Shown piece after piece: positions 35,153-44,227 of a stretch of 64,000 nt of DNA (position 1 is its first letter; every line of letters starts with the position of its first letter). The notes beneath the pieces are model-generated. The model saw only the letters and a program-made list of their open reading frames with translations, did not search any database and was not told the DNA's origin. Position numbers and translations under genes: made by a program. Source of the stretch: Thermoplasmata archaeon (GTDB lineage Archaea > Thermoplasmatota > Thermoplasmata > Halarchaeoplasmatales > Halarchaeoplasmataceae); assembly GCA_003554965.1 (NCBI GenBank), contig PWHR01000085.1, positions 1-64,000 on the forward strand, in the 5' to 3' direction.

Positions 35153-35182
35153 GTTAACTAGGGGTTAACCATTATAAATATG
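35153..35182 (-). promoter_or_regulatory. TATA box and GTTAAC/GGTTAACC operator of the metal regulon
   Basis: On the minus strand, TATTTATAAT (35171-35180) is followed directly by GGTTAACC (35163-35170), CCTA, and GTTAAC (35153-35158). A TTAAC-based palindrome just downstream of the TATA box is a good position for a DtxR-type repressor. The region also lies within the divergent larE control region. Confidence 0.55.
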
Positions 35183-35229
35183 TTATGGTGATGATTTGCA
35201 AAAAGGGATTCGAGGTCTATACAGAGGCA

Positions 35230-35245
35230 ATCAATTTTTATATCG
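35230..35245 (+). promoter_or_regulatory. TATA box of the larEBC operon
   Basis: The sequence AATTTTTATATCGCC lies about 27 bases before the ATG at 35263, which implies a nearly leaderless transcript for larE. Confidence 0.5.
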
Positions 35246-35262
35246 CCAACTGGTTGTAACGG

Positions 35263-36048
35263 ATGATGAAGGTTTCAGAGATAGAACGGTGCTGGAACGA
35301 CTTGCTTGAATGGTATAGTGAAAACGATATAGATAAGGCACATGTAGCTTACTCAGGTGGAAAAGACAGTACTCTAGTGTTGGATTCAGCTGTTGAAGCG
35401 TTAGATGATGTTCAGGCCGTGATCATCGACGATGCGATGTATCCTGACCAGGAGATCGAAGAGGCGAAAAGTATGGCGGAGGATATCGGAGCAGAATATC
35501 AGGTGATAGAAACAGATAAACTAGCAAACGAGGAGTTGAAAGACAATCCTCCAGAAAGATGCTACCACTGCAAAAAAGAGCTGTTCGATTCGATCGAGGG
35601 TGAAGGCACGATATTAGAAGGTACCAATGCCAGCGAGGTAAAAGGTCATAGACCTGGGGTGAAAGCAGTTAAAGAGCACGCTAGAGCTCCTCTACTTGAA
35701 AGAGGTATAGGGGAAGAAGAAGTGAGAGAGATCCTCAAATGGAGAGGGATACAAGTCTGGGATAAACCATCTTTCGCCTGCCTAGCTAGTAGATTTCCTT
35801 CAGGAAAGGAACTCAGCGAAGATGAGCTGAAAAGAGTGGAGAGGATCGAGAAAAGACTGTTCGATCTTGGTGTGGAACAACTTCGAGTTAGACATTTCGG
35901 AGATACCGCTAGGATAGAAGTATGGCCTGAAGATATGCAGAAGATAATAGATCACAGGGATGAAATTGTTGATCTGTTGAAAAGAGAAGATTTCGAGAAC
36001 TTGTTTCTAGACCTCGAAGGTTACAGGACCGGTTCGATATCATCATAA
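35263..36048 (+). CDS. larE: ATP-dependent sacrificial sulfur transferase LarE
   Basis: This 261-residue PP-loop ATPase has AYSGGKDSTLVLD (about residues 28-40), the ERCYHCKKELF Cys pair (about 105-115) and FACLASRFPSGKEL (about 172-185). The Cys of the last motif corresponds to the residue that LarE of Lactiplantibacillus gives up as sulfur donor, although some homologues use a 4Fe-4S cluster bound by three Cys, which the extra CxxC here would permit. LarE thiolates the pyridinium precursor of the nickel-pincer nucleotide cofactor. It is the first gene of larE-larB-larC, with a GTG or ATG of larB right after its stop. Confidence 0.92.
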   Translation: MMKVSEIERCWNDLLEWYSENDIDKAHVAYSGGKDSTLVLDSAVEALDDVQAVIIDDAMYPDQEIEEAKSMAEDIGAEYQVIETDKLANEELKDNPPERCYHCKKELFDSIEGEGTILEGTNASEVKGHRPGVKAVKEHARAPLLERGIGEEEVREILKWRGIQVWDKPSFACLASRFPSGKELSEDELKRVERIEKRLFDLGVEQLRVRHFGDTARIEVWPEDMQKIIDHRDEIVDLLKREDFENLFLDLEGYRTGSISS

Positions 36049-36061
36049 GGTGGAAGATAGT

Positions 36062-36787
36062 ATGGATGAGCTAGAAAAGATGTTGGAAGATCACAAAGAA
36101 GGTAAGATATCGAGTGAAGAAATTAAAGAAAAGATATTAGAGCTGCCCTACACTGATTTTGGTGAAACTAAAGTAGATACTTTCAGGGAGATCAGGAAAG
36201 GTCTACCTGAAGCCGTTTACTGTCCTGGGAAATCAAAAGAACAGCTTGAAAACATCGCTGAGGTTGGAGATCGTCTCTTCACCCGGGCAGAGGAAGAAGA
36301 TTTTGAGATCGTTAGATCTGTCAGAGATGATGCAAAATTCAAGGAGAAAGCTAGGATGATAGTGCTTGGTGATGTGGAAATGGATGTGGAAGGTGAAATC
36401 ACCGTTGTGACCGGAGGCTCCAGCGATGTGCCTGTAGCTGAAGAGGCCGCCGTGACCTTGGAAGAGATGGGGTACTCCGTCGAGAGACTGTACGATGTTG
36501 GCGTTGCCGGTATCCACCGTCTGCTTCCGCATATAGATTTTCTAAGAGGATCGGATGTGGTGATAGTAGCGGCAGGCATGGACGGGACGCTCCCGGGGAT
36601 AATCTCCGGATTGATAGGCACTCCCGTGGTAGGCGTTCCGACAAGTGTTGGATACGGGACTGCAAGAGAAGGAAGGTCTGCTTTGGAAACGATGCTGAAC
36701 AGCTGCGCTACTGGTTTAGCAGTGGTGAACATAGACAACGGTTATGGGGCCGCTGCGTTCGTCCATCATATGCTCAAGGAGGGATGA
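36062..36787 (+). CDS. larB: pyridinium-3,5-biscarboxylic acid mononucleotide synthase LarB
   Basis: This protein of about 241 residues carboxylates and hydrolyses nicotinic acid adenine dinucleotide in the first step of nickel-pincer cofactor synthesis. The C-terminal domain is PurE-like: GGSSDVPVAEEAA, YDVGVAGIHRLLPH, VVIVAAGMDGTLPGIISGL and GVPTSVGYG. The conserved YCPGKSKEQ lies in the N-terminal part. The start may be GTG 36050 or ATG 36062. It overlaps nothing, but its stop is 1 base from larC's GTG. Confidence 0.92.
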   Translation: MDELEKMLEDHKEGKISSEEIKEKILELPYTDFGETKVDTFREIRKGLPEAVYCPGKSKEQLENIAEVGDRLFTRAEEEDFEIVRSVRDDAKFKEKARMIVLGDVEMDVEGEITVVTGGSSDVPVAEEAAVTLEEMGYSVERLYDVGVAGIHRLLPHIDFLRGSDVVIVAAGMDGTLPGIISGLIGTPVVGVPTSVGYGTAREGRSALETMLNSCATGLAVVNIDNGYGAAAFVHHMLKEG

Positions 36788-36788
36788 T

Positions 36789-37934
36789 GTGGAAAAGATA
36801 GCGTATTTGGATCTGCGTTCTGGAATAAGCGGAGATATGCTCCTAGGTAGTCTGATCGACCTAGGGGCTGATGTGAAGATACTAGATGATATCATAAGAG
36901 ATCTAGAGCTGCAAGACGTTCACATCGAGATCGAGGAAAGATATGAAGGGATCAGCGGGAAAGATATCAAGGTGAGATTCAAAGATCAGCCTGAAAGAAA
37001 ATTGTCCGATATATTGAGGATGATAGAGGAGGCGGATCTTAAGGACGAGATCAAAAGATTGAGTTGTGAGGCTTTTGAAACTTTAGGGAAGGTGGAGAGT
37101 GAGATACATGACGTTGATTTTGAAGAGCTTTCACTCCACGAAACAGGCATGGTCGATTCGATAGTGGATGTGGTAGGGTCCGTGGCTTTATTCGACGATC
37201 TAGACATAGATGAAGCCTATTCATCCACCGTTCATACCGGGTCTGGTTACACAGAATGCGAGCACGGAAAGATCCCTGTACCCGTACCCGCAACCAGTAA
37301 GATCCTAGAAGGATGGAAGGTCAGGTTCACTCAGAAAGAAGGAGAATTGGTCACGCCGACAGGTGCAGCTCTGCTCCAAGTTCTCACCGAGCAGAGAGAT
37401 CCACCTGATATGACCCTTGAAAAGGTAGGAACCGGCTTCGGAGACAGGAGCCTGGAGGAACCGAATGCCCTCCGTGTGTTTTTAGGAAAGAAGAGTAATT
37501 TGGAGCAGGAAGTACAGACCTGTAGATTTTATGTTGATGATACGACTCCGGAGATCCTACGATACAACCTAGATAAAATAAGAGAACAAGCTATCGACGC
37601 TTATTCCGTCCCAGCGGTCGGTAAAAAGGGCAGACGGGGTTGGGAAGTAGTGGTGGTCATGAAAAGAAGTTCTGCTGAAGAGGTCATTGAGACCATCATG
37701 AAGGAGACTTCTACTCTGGGAATGAGGATCCAAGATACCAGGAGAATGGTACAAGAAAGGAGGACCGATACCGTAGAAACAAAGTGGGGAGAAGTAAGAG
37801 TCAAAGTGGCGAAAGGTAAGAACTCAGTTCAACCTGAATACGAGGACTGTAGAAAGATCGCAGAGGAAGAAGACGTTCCGTTGAAAGAAGTGTACCAAGA
37901 AGTAAAGAAGAAATACTATAAAGAAGAAAAATGA
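36789..37934 (+). CDS. larC: nickel insertion protein LarC
   Basis: This CTP-dependent nickel cyclometallase of about 381 residues inserts Ni into the pincer nucleotide. It starts as V-EKIAYLDLRSGISGDM with GTG 36789, which has GGAGG 6 bases upstream. The LarC1 part (VHTGSGYTECEHGKIPVPVPAT, TPTGAALL) runs to about residue 235, and the LarC2 part (VDDTTPEILRYNLDKI) follows in the same frame. In Lactiplantibacillus the two parts are joined by a programmed frameshift; here it is one uninterrupted frame. No larA is in the window. Confidence 0.92.
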   Translation: MEKIAYLDLRSGISGDMLLGSLIDLGADVKILDDIIRDLELQDVHIEIEERYEGISGKDIKVRFKDQPERKLSDILRMIEEADLKDEIKRLSCEAFETLGKVESEIHDVDFEELSLHETGMVDSIVDVVGSVALFDDLDIDEAYSSTVHTGSGYTECEHGKIPVPVPATSKILEGWKVRFTQKEGELVTPTGAALLQVLTEQRDPPDMTLEKVGTGFGDRSLEEPNALRVFLGKKSNLEQEVQTCRFYVDDTTPEILRYNLDKIREQAIDAYSVPAVGKKGRRGWEVVVVMKRSSAEEVIETIMKETSTLGMRIQDTRRMVQERRTDTVETKWGEVRVKVAKGKNSVQPEYEDCRKIAEEEDVPLKEVYQEVKKKYYKEEK

Positions 37935-37965
37935 TATATCGCCTAGTTTTTTGATGCAGCAGATC

Positions 37966-38039
37966 GCCCGATTGATGTAGTTTGGATATCATGGAGGCTT
38001 GCGGAGCCTTCTACCGGGGTTCGAATCCCCGATCGGGCA
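37966..38039 (+). tRNA. tRNA-Arg(GCG)
   Basis: Acceptor GCCCGAT pairs with ATCGGGC (7 bp) and the discriminator is A. The D arm is ATG/CAT with TAG...GGATAT, the anticodon stem GAGGC/GCCTT encloses TTGCGGA with anticodon GCG at 38000-38002, and the T arm is CGGGG TTCGAAT CCCCG. It has no intron. CCA is not encoded. Confidence 0.95.
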
Positions 38040-38056
38040 TCTTATCCTCAAAGATC

Positions 38057-38797
38057 TCATCTTTTCTCATAATCTAAGAACTCATCCTCCTTCTCTTCGT
38101 CCTGACTAGTATCATTTTCCTCTGATCCATCACTCTTATCTAGATCCTTTTCTTTAGACCTCTCATCCATCTCTCTCTTTATATTCCTGCATTCCTGAAG
38201 GAGTTCTTGGTATGATGTTCTTTTTTCTTCAAGCGAGCTGGTCTCTTCTTCTTTCGGAAGGGAAACATCTTTGATCCTGTCAAGCCTTTTTCTTAGATCG
38301 GAGATCTTGATACGTGTTTCTTCCAGTTCCTTCAACTCTTCATCCACTCCTTGGATCATAGAAGGTAATTTTTTTTCTTTAAGATGAAGGTCTTCTATCT
38401 TTTTGTCTATCTCCTCTTTCTTTTCTTCGCTCCAACCGCCAATGTATCCAGCGACGATAGCGCCGATAAGTGCCCCAAGCAGAGCTCCTATCACACCGGC
38501 TATCATCTCGTCTAGCTCCCCTCCTAGTCCTATAGGCGTCCCGGAAGGACCTGTTCCGGGACCTTCTAATATATAATTTACCAAAAATAATCCGACTATA
38601 CCGCCCTCCAACATCCCAAGGATCCCTCCAATATCTTCTCCAACCATTACTGAGCCTATAGTTATAAGGCATAAAATGCCCCCTATAGTGAGCACCACCA
38701 TCCCGTCCGTTCCACCAATCAAATATCCGAAGATCATCAAGATAAGTCCAACGATACAGATGAGACCTGTGACTTTCCAAATGGGTTTATACCTCAT
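38057..38797 (-). CDS. membrane protein with C-terminal coiled coil, unknown function
   Basis: This 246-residue protein has about four to five Gly-rich hydrophobic helices in residues 8-125 and a charged coiled coil (about 128-230) ending in an acidic tail. Gly-zipper-like stretches (GALLGALIGAIVAGYIGG) may pack helices together. I recognise no family. It is monocistronic and faces the membrane protein at 38940 across a long AT-rich promoter region. Confidence 0.6.
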   Translation of the reverse strand: MRYKPIWKVTGLICIVGLILMIFGYLIGGTDGMVVLTIGGILCLITIGSVMVGEDIGGILGMLEGGIVGLFLVNYILEGPGTGPSGTPIGLGGELDEMIAGVIGALLGALIGAIVAGYIGGWSEEKKEEIDKKIEDLHLKEKKLPSMIQGVDEELKELEETRIKISDLRKRLDRIKDVSLPKEEETSSLEEKRTSYQELLQECRNIKREMDERSKEKDLDKSDGSEENDTSQDEEKEDEFLDYEKR

Positions 38798-38939
38798 AAA
38801 TGACCATTTATTATATCATATTACTTACATTAATTATTTTTGGATATAGATTTGTATTTTAAAAAAAAATATAACGTGATATACAACGTATTAGCAAAAG
38901 ATTTATAGGCACTCATCAAAGATTTCTTTTTGATGTAGT

Positions 38940-39599
38940 ATGCGGGACATTGCGATGATCATAGGATTATATCTGATCTACTACGCTTTACTCCCCGGTA
39001 TCCTCATCTTTATCCTCTATAAGATCAGAAGTAAAAAAAAGATGATCAAAGGTATAGGTTATTTCAACAAGGACGAAGAAGGAATAAAAAAATCGGGCCT
39101 GGACGAAAATAAAGATGAACTCCAAAAACTAAAGGTCGGCTTTGTCGTTTTCATCCTGCTGTTCATACCCGCTATTAATTTCATGTCCTTCCATCTTACC
39201 GAAGTCACCATGGAAAGAGAAAGGATGTTCACAGGTCACGGTTTTAGGTCCATCGTTTATGACCCATTAGATCATCAAATAGGACCTAGCCTTGATACTG
39301 ATTCGGTGATTGAGGAGATGGAGGAAAATAACGAGACTTGGCTCACTGAAGATATAAAAGAAGAAGTGGATTTCGATGATTTGACAAGGATCCCTGGTAT
39401 GCTTTCGGCGTACTACCTTGATAAGCGCCATGAAGGGACTGAGCACATCGTTCTCACCTACCACTATCTCTCTCCAATTCCGATAACAAGATCTATAGCT
39501 TTCCGAGTATGGGAAGACGACGATGAAACATGGTTGAGTCTTGAAGAAGAAAGAACTTTAGTATATCCGATGAGTCCGTCTTGGGCAGATCCGTTTTAA
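38940..39599 (+). CDS. membrane protein of unknown function
   Basis: This 219-residue protein has two hydrophobic helices (about residues 4-27 and 62-81) and an acidic external domain after them. No motif is recognised. A TATA-like AAGATTTATAGG lies about 40 bases upstream. It lies 60 bases before an AAA-TPR ATPase gene on the same strand; linkage is uncertain. Confidence 0.6.
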   Translation: MRDIAMIIGLYLIYYALLPGILIFILYKIRSKKKMIKGIGYFNKDEEGIKKSGLDENKDELQKLKVGFVVFILLFIPAINFMSFHLTEVTMERERMFTGHGFRSIVYDPLDHQIGPSLDTDSVIEEMEENNETWLTEDIKEEVDFDDLTRIPGMLSAYYLDKRHEGTEHIVLTYHYLSPIPITRSIAFRVWEDDDETWLSLEEERTLVYPMSPSWADPF

Positions 39600-39659
39600 T
39601 TACATAAAGGGGCTATCTTAGGTAAAAATTAAAATAAATAGTATGTCATTGACCGTTCG

Positions 39660-42119
39660 ATGAGTCCTATTCCAAAGATGAAAGGGAAAGACGAGATGGA
39701 AGAATTTATAGACAGAAAAGAAGTTCTAGAAGAGTTGATGCATTATAAAGAAGTAGTCTATTTAGGGGAAGGGATGTGCGTTTTTTTGAAGGGGGAAACA
39801 GGAGTAGGAAAAACTCGGCTCGTAGAAGAAATCCTAGAAGACTGTCGGGAGGATGGTTTTGAGGTGTTGAAGGGACGGTGCCTCTATCACGAAAGCACGG
39901 AACCCTATCTCCCGTTCTTTGAGGCTTTAGGAGAATACTTGGGTGAGGAGGGACAGGGATCATATGAAAAGCAGGATCAGACGTTAGGACCGGGTTTCAT
40001 AGGTCAAGCTATCGATACGGGCTCCTCAAGAGAATCATCTATGGGATTTATAGCAGGCAAAAATAAAGAAGATAAAGTCGACGAAGAGGTCTCTCTTACA
40101 GCTAAAAAGGATATGATGTTCAATAAGATCACAGAGCTGTTGAAAGATCTGTCAAAAGAACGACCGATCGCATTCTTCATCGACGATCTCCACTGGATCG
40201 ATGATTCTTCAGCTCAGTTGCTACATCATGTTGCTAGAAGTATATCTGATGACCGAATATTATTATTGGGTGCATACCGTCCTGAAGAACTGCTCCATGA
40301 AGGAGAGAGCCCTCCTCTGAAAGATACTCTAGATCGGATGAAGGAAGAACAACTCGTCGATATAGTGAACGTATCTAGATTAGATCAACAATCCATTTCA
40401 AAGCTCGTAGAAAACCGTCTAGGAAGAAAGGATATGCCAGAAGATTTTATCTGGACTCTATATAGAGAAAGCGAAGGTAATCCCTTTTACCTGAGGGAGA
40501 TATTGGACTCCTTGATCCAAAATGACGTCATCACACCCGATTCTTTCACTTGGGACCCTCAGGAAGAGTTGACTGATATAACTATACCATCCTCCATCAA
40601 AGAGATAACCCGTAGGAAGATAGACGTGCTTGATAAAGATGAAAAGAAAGTCATGATATTCGCTTCTCTGATAGGGACTGAGTTCGATTTCAGAATATTA
40701 GAAGAAGTAGTAGATATGGATGTATTGAAACTCTTAGACGTGATTGACAGGTTGAAAGAACATGGATTGATAGAGGAGGTACAAGACTCGGAGGAGGAAC
40801 TATATCGATTTCACCACCTTCAGACTAGGACCTTCTTATATGAGGATATAGGACGGAGCAGAAAAAGGATCTCTCACCAGAGGATAGGTAATATTTTGGA
40901 AGAACTATACGAAGATGAAATAAAGGATCATTATTTTGAGTTGAGTAGACACTTTTTTGAAGGTGAAGAGTTCGAGAAAGCATACATTTACTCAAAGAAG
41001 GCAGGAGAAAGAGCTTTGAAGGGTTTAGATATTTACTCCGCAATTGACTACTTTGAAAGATCTGTAGAATCTCTTAGAAAAAGCGGCCTGGAAAAGAAGG
41101 ATGAAGAATATGAACTGATGAAGAGGATAGGAAAACTTTACCAGGATATCACTGATTGGGAATATGCTGAGAAGATATACTACGAGATGATCGAAAGAGG
41201 TAAGGAGTTAGGCTACGAAAAGTTGGAAGCCTTAGGACTGACAAAGCTTGGTTTTATATACAACAACAAAGGCGATTTTAAAAAGGGTGAAGAACTATTC
41301 GAACAAGCAAAAGAGGTCTGTAAGAAATTAGACGATGATAAAGGACTTGCAAGATGTTATCGAGGGATAGGTTTTATCCATTGGAGGGAAGGAAATCTGG
41401 AAAAGGCTAAAAGTATATCTAGGGTAGGTTTAAAGTTCGCTCAAAAAGCTGAAGCTGACAAAGAGATGGCCTTGAATTACTTGCATTTGGGCCTGGTATA
41501 TGGTCACGAAGGAAAACATGATAAGGCAATAAAATACTACAAGAAAAGTTTACCTCCCTTCCAAGCCAGGAATCAATACCGAGAGTTGGGAAGAGCTCAT
41601 AACAACCTCGGTGACCAGTACATGAAGAAAGAGGAATGGGAAAAAGCTATCGAACATTTCGATAAGTGTATAGAATTAGCGGAAAAGATAGATAATAAAA
41701 GATTGTGGGGATGGGGATCTTTCAACGCTGCCGAAGCGTACGCTAAAAAAGGTGACACAGAAAAGGCGTCTAAATATTTAGAAGGAGTGGAAGAGGTCAT
41801 GGCCAAGATAGAGGACGACCTCGGTATTGCGGCGGTACAAAATAATAAAGGTTTGATACTTCAGAAAAAAGGTGATCTTGACGAAGCCATAAAGCGGTTT
41901 GAGAAATCATTAAAAGTTCTAGAAGATAAAGATGTACCTTTCACGAGAGCGGAAACCACCCTTTACCTCGGTCTAGCTCATAAAGAAAAAGAAAATTACG
42001 ACAAAGCTAAAGATTATTTAAGAAAAGCTCACAAAACGCTGACAAAAATCGGAGCAACAGAGAAAATGGTGGAAAAGGCCGCAGAGGCATTGAAGGAGCT
42101 GTCCGAAAAGAATGGTTAA
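39660..42119 (+). CDS. AAA/STAND-type ATPase with C-terminal TPR array
   Basis: This 819-residue protein begins with an AAA_16-like ATPase: Walker A LKGETGVGKTRLVEEI (about residues 41-56), Walker B IAFFIDDLHWIDDSSA (about 165-180), and sensor LLLGAYRPEEL. A winged-helix-like segment follows, and from about residue 420 come eight or more TPRs (for example AIEHFDKCIELAEK, AIKRFEKSLKVLED). This architecture is that of signal-transduction ATPases with numerous domains (MalT/adenylate-cyclase-associated type). No DNA-binding or effector domain is obvious. The ligand is unknown. Confidence 0.78.
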   Translation: MSPIPKMKGKDEMEEFIDRKEVLEELMHYKEVVYLGEGMCVFLKGETGVGKTRLVEEILEDCREDGFEVLKGRCLYHESTEPYLPFFEALGEYLGEEGQGSYEKQDQTLGPGFIGQAIDTGSSRESSMGFIAGKNKEDKVDEEVSLTAKKDMMFNKITELLKDLSKERPIAFFIDDLHWIDDSSAQLLHHVARSISDDRILLLGAYRPEELLHEGESPPLKDTLDRMKEEQLVDIVNVSRLDQQSISKLVENRLGRKDMPEDFIWTLYRESEGNPFYLREILDSLIQNDVITPDSFTWDPQEELTDITIPSSIKEITRRKIDVLDKDEKKVMIFASLIGTEFDFRILEEVVDMDVLKLLDVIDRLKEHGLIEEVQDSEEELYRFHHLQTRTFLYEDIGRSRKRISHQRIGNILEELYEDEIKDHYFELSRHFFEGEEFEKAYIYSKKAGERALKGLDIYSAIDYFERSVESLRKSGLEKKDEEYELMKRIGKLYQDITDWEYAEKIYYEMIERGKELGYEKLEALGLTKLGFIYNNKGDFKKGEELFEQAKEVCKKLDDDKGLARCYRGIGFIHWREGNLEKAKSISRVGLKFAQKAEADKEMALNYLHLGLVYGHEGKHDKAIKYYKKSLPPFQARNQYRELGRAHNNLGDQYMKKEEWEKAIEHFDKCIELAEKIDNKRLWGWGSFNAAEAYAKKGDTEKASKYLEGVEEVMAKIEDDLGIAAVQNNKGLILQKKGDLDEAIKRFEKSLKVLEDKDVPFTRAETTLYLGLAHKEKENYDKAKDYLRKAHKTLTKIGATEKMVEKAAEALKELSEKNG

Positions 42120-42166
42120 CTAACGTCCTAAGATTTAAATCACCGGTTCTTTTGATTGATTTCAAG

Positions 42167-44224
42167 ATGTCTAGAGAATATACCATAGTAGAGCCAGGTA
42201 GTCCCGAATCGATCACCCGTACCGAATACTCGATGGAAGAGTATATTGAACACTTCTCAGAGCTGGTAGAACTTGAAAGGAAAGAAGAGATGGAAAGACA
42301 CGAGAGAGAGATGAAAAATCTTTCTGGATGGGAGAGGGAAAAAAAGGGTAGAGCTGTACTCAACACAAGAGCGAGGGACGAAGGTACGGCTTTAGGTGGA
42401 AAATTCATTGTCAAATTCGTTAGGAAGGATGGGTTGCCAGAGACCGAGATAAGTGTAGGGGACCTTATCAGGGTGAGTAAAAATCAGCCCTTGTCCGATG
42501 ATAACCCTTCTGGTACAGTGACCGAGAAGACGAACTATTCCCTCAAAGCCGCTTTCGACGAAAGACCTCCTGATTGGATGTACGATAAGGTCAGGACCGA
42601 TCTTTACGTGAATGATATCACCTACCAGAGGATGCTTGAGGCTCTCGAAAACATCCGTAATTTAAAAGGTAAAAAGAGAAATTTGATACTTAAACTTCTC
42701 GGTAAAATAAAGCTAGATTCAAGAGATGTCGAGGATATCTACCTTTGTAACCAGACATTGAATGACAGTCAAAAAGAAGCTGTGACAAAAGCGATCGAGT
42801 CAGAGGATCTTCATCTCGTTCACGGTCCACCTGGAACCGGAAAAACGGTCACCTGCGTGGAGATAATCGTGCAGGCCGTGGAGAAAGGGGATGATGTTAT
42901 AGCCTGTGCAGATTCCAATACCGCAGTTGACAACCTTGTAGAGCATTTGGTCTCTAGAGAGAGAAAGGTGGTCAGAGTGGGTCATCCTGCAAGAGTTACA
43001 CCTGTTCTAAGAGAGCATACGCTCGATTACATACTGGAAGAAAACTCTACGTATCAAAAGGCACAGGAACTTCGGGAGAAAGCTCTTGACCTGAAAGATG
43101 AACAGGATCAATATACATATCCCAGCGGAAAATGGCGAAGGGGACTCAGCAACGAAGCGATAAAAAGTCTTGCCGATAAGGGTAAAGGTAGCAGAGGCAT
43201 CCCTCCTCATAAGATCAAGGAGATGGCTAAATCTCTAGAGATCAAGGAAGAGATAGATGAGCTTTTTGAGAAGGTGGATGAGCTCGAAAAAAAAGCTGTT
43301 GATGAGGTTTTGGATAGAGTCGAAGTCGTCTGCACTACGAATTCATCATCCGCATCACAGGCCCTTGAGGATAAAGATTTTGATCTTTGCGTGATAGACG
43401 AAGCTACGCAGTCTACAGAGCCATCCTGTCTTATCCCATCCATCAAAGCTGGTAAATTGGTCATGGCGGGTGATCACAAGCAGCTGCCGCCTACGATTTT
43501 GAACGAAGAAGCCAAACAGGATGGTCTCTCTGAGACTATGTTCGAAAGGCTGATCGCACTCTATGGAGAGAATATAAAAACACTTCTCCGGGTCCAGTAT
43601 AGGATGAACGAGAAGATAATGAAGTTCTCGGATAGAGAGTTCTACCGTGGGGAGATTCAAGCTGATGACAGCGTTCGGAACCATACGCTCTCGGGATTAG
43701 TGAAAGAGGTTCCTGAAGGTAAATTCAGGGACGTGTTAGATCCGGAAGAGCCTCTCGTGCTTTTGGACACTGGAGGCAACATGCCAGAGAGGACAAGGTC
43801 TGGTTCGACTTCAAAAGAGAATCCAGGAGAGGCGGTCCTTGCAGGTGAATTGGGTAAAAGTTTATGCCAGATGGGGATAAAGCCAACGGACATAGGTATA
43901 ATAACTCCGTATCACGATCAGACCGACCTTATAGAGAAGAAGATAGACGAGGAGAATATAGACGAGGAGAATATAGAGATCGATACCGTAGATGGATTTC
44001 AGGGTAGAGAAAAAGAAGTCATAATCCTGTCTCTCACTAGGAGTAATCAACGGAAAAATATCGGCTTTCTTAAAGATTTAAGAAGATTGAACGTCAGTAT
44101 AACAAGGGCTAGAAGAAAACTTGTTATTATAGGAGATACCAATACTCTTTCTTCACACCCTGTTTACATTAAACTTTTTGATCATATAGAAAAAGAAGGA
44201 AAGAAATTGAGCGTTTCTGCATGA
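42167..44224 (+). CDS. superfamily 1 helicase, UPF1/SMUBP-2-like
   Basis: This helicase of about 685 residues has motif I VHGPPGTGKTVTCVE, Ia ADSNTAVDNLVEHL, II CVIDEATQSTEP, III VMAGDHKQLPPTI, IV IITPYHDQTDL, V DTVDGFQGREKEVIILSLTRSN and VI RRLNVSITRARRKLVIIGD. This is the UPF1-like family (IGHMBP2/Dna2/SMUBP-2 group), acting on RNA or DNA with 5'-3' polarity. The N-terminal third (about residues 1-190) is a charged extension and beta-barrel-like region. ATG 42167 is preferred over TTG 42152 because of a TATA box AGATTTAAATC at 42131-42141. Confidence 0.88.
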   Translation: MSREYTIVEPGSPESITRTEYSMEEYIEHFSELVELERKEEMERHEREMKNLSGWEREKKGRAVLNTRARDEGTALGGKFIVKFVRKDGLPETEISVGDLIRVSKNQPLSDDNPSGTVTEKTNYSLKAAFDERPPDWMYDKVRTDLYVNDITYQRMLEALENIRNLKGKKRNLILKLLGKIKLDSRDVEDIYLCNQTLNDSQKEAVTKAIESEDLHLVHGPPGTGKTVTCVEIIVQAVEKGDDVIACADSNTAVDNLVEHLVSRERKVVRVGHPARVTPVLREHTLDYILEENSTYQKAQELREKALDLKDEQDQYTYPSGKWRRGLSNEAIKSLADKGKGSRGIPPHKIKEMAKSLEIKEEIDELFEKVDELEKKAVDEVLDRVEVVCTTNSSSASQALEDKDFDLCVIDEATQSTEPSCLIPSIKAGKLVMAGDHKQLPPTILNEEAKQDGLSETMFERLIALYGENIKTLLRVQYRMNEKIMKFSDREFYRGEIQADDSVRNHTLSGLVKEVPEGKFRDVLDPEEPLVLLDTGGNMPERTRSGSTSKENPGEAVLAGELGKSLCQMGIKPTDIGIITPYHDQTDLIEKKIDEENIDEENIEIDTVDGFQGREKEVIILSLTRSNQRKNIGFLKDLRRLNVSITRARRKLVIIGDTNTLSSHPVYIKLFDHIEKEGKKLSVSA

Positions 44225-44227
44225 TAG

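Noticed and set aside
35263-37934. A complete lactate racemase locus
   Set aside because: larE, larB and larC are present but no larA gene occurs in the window, so only cofactor synthesis can be claimed.
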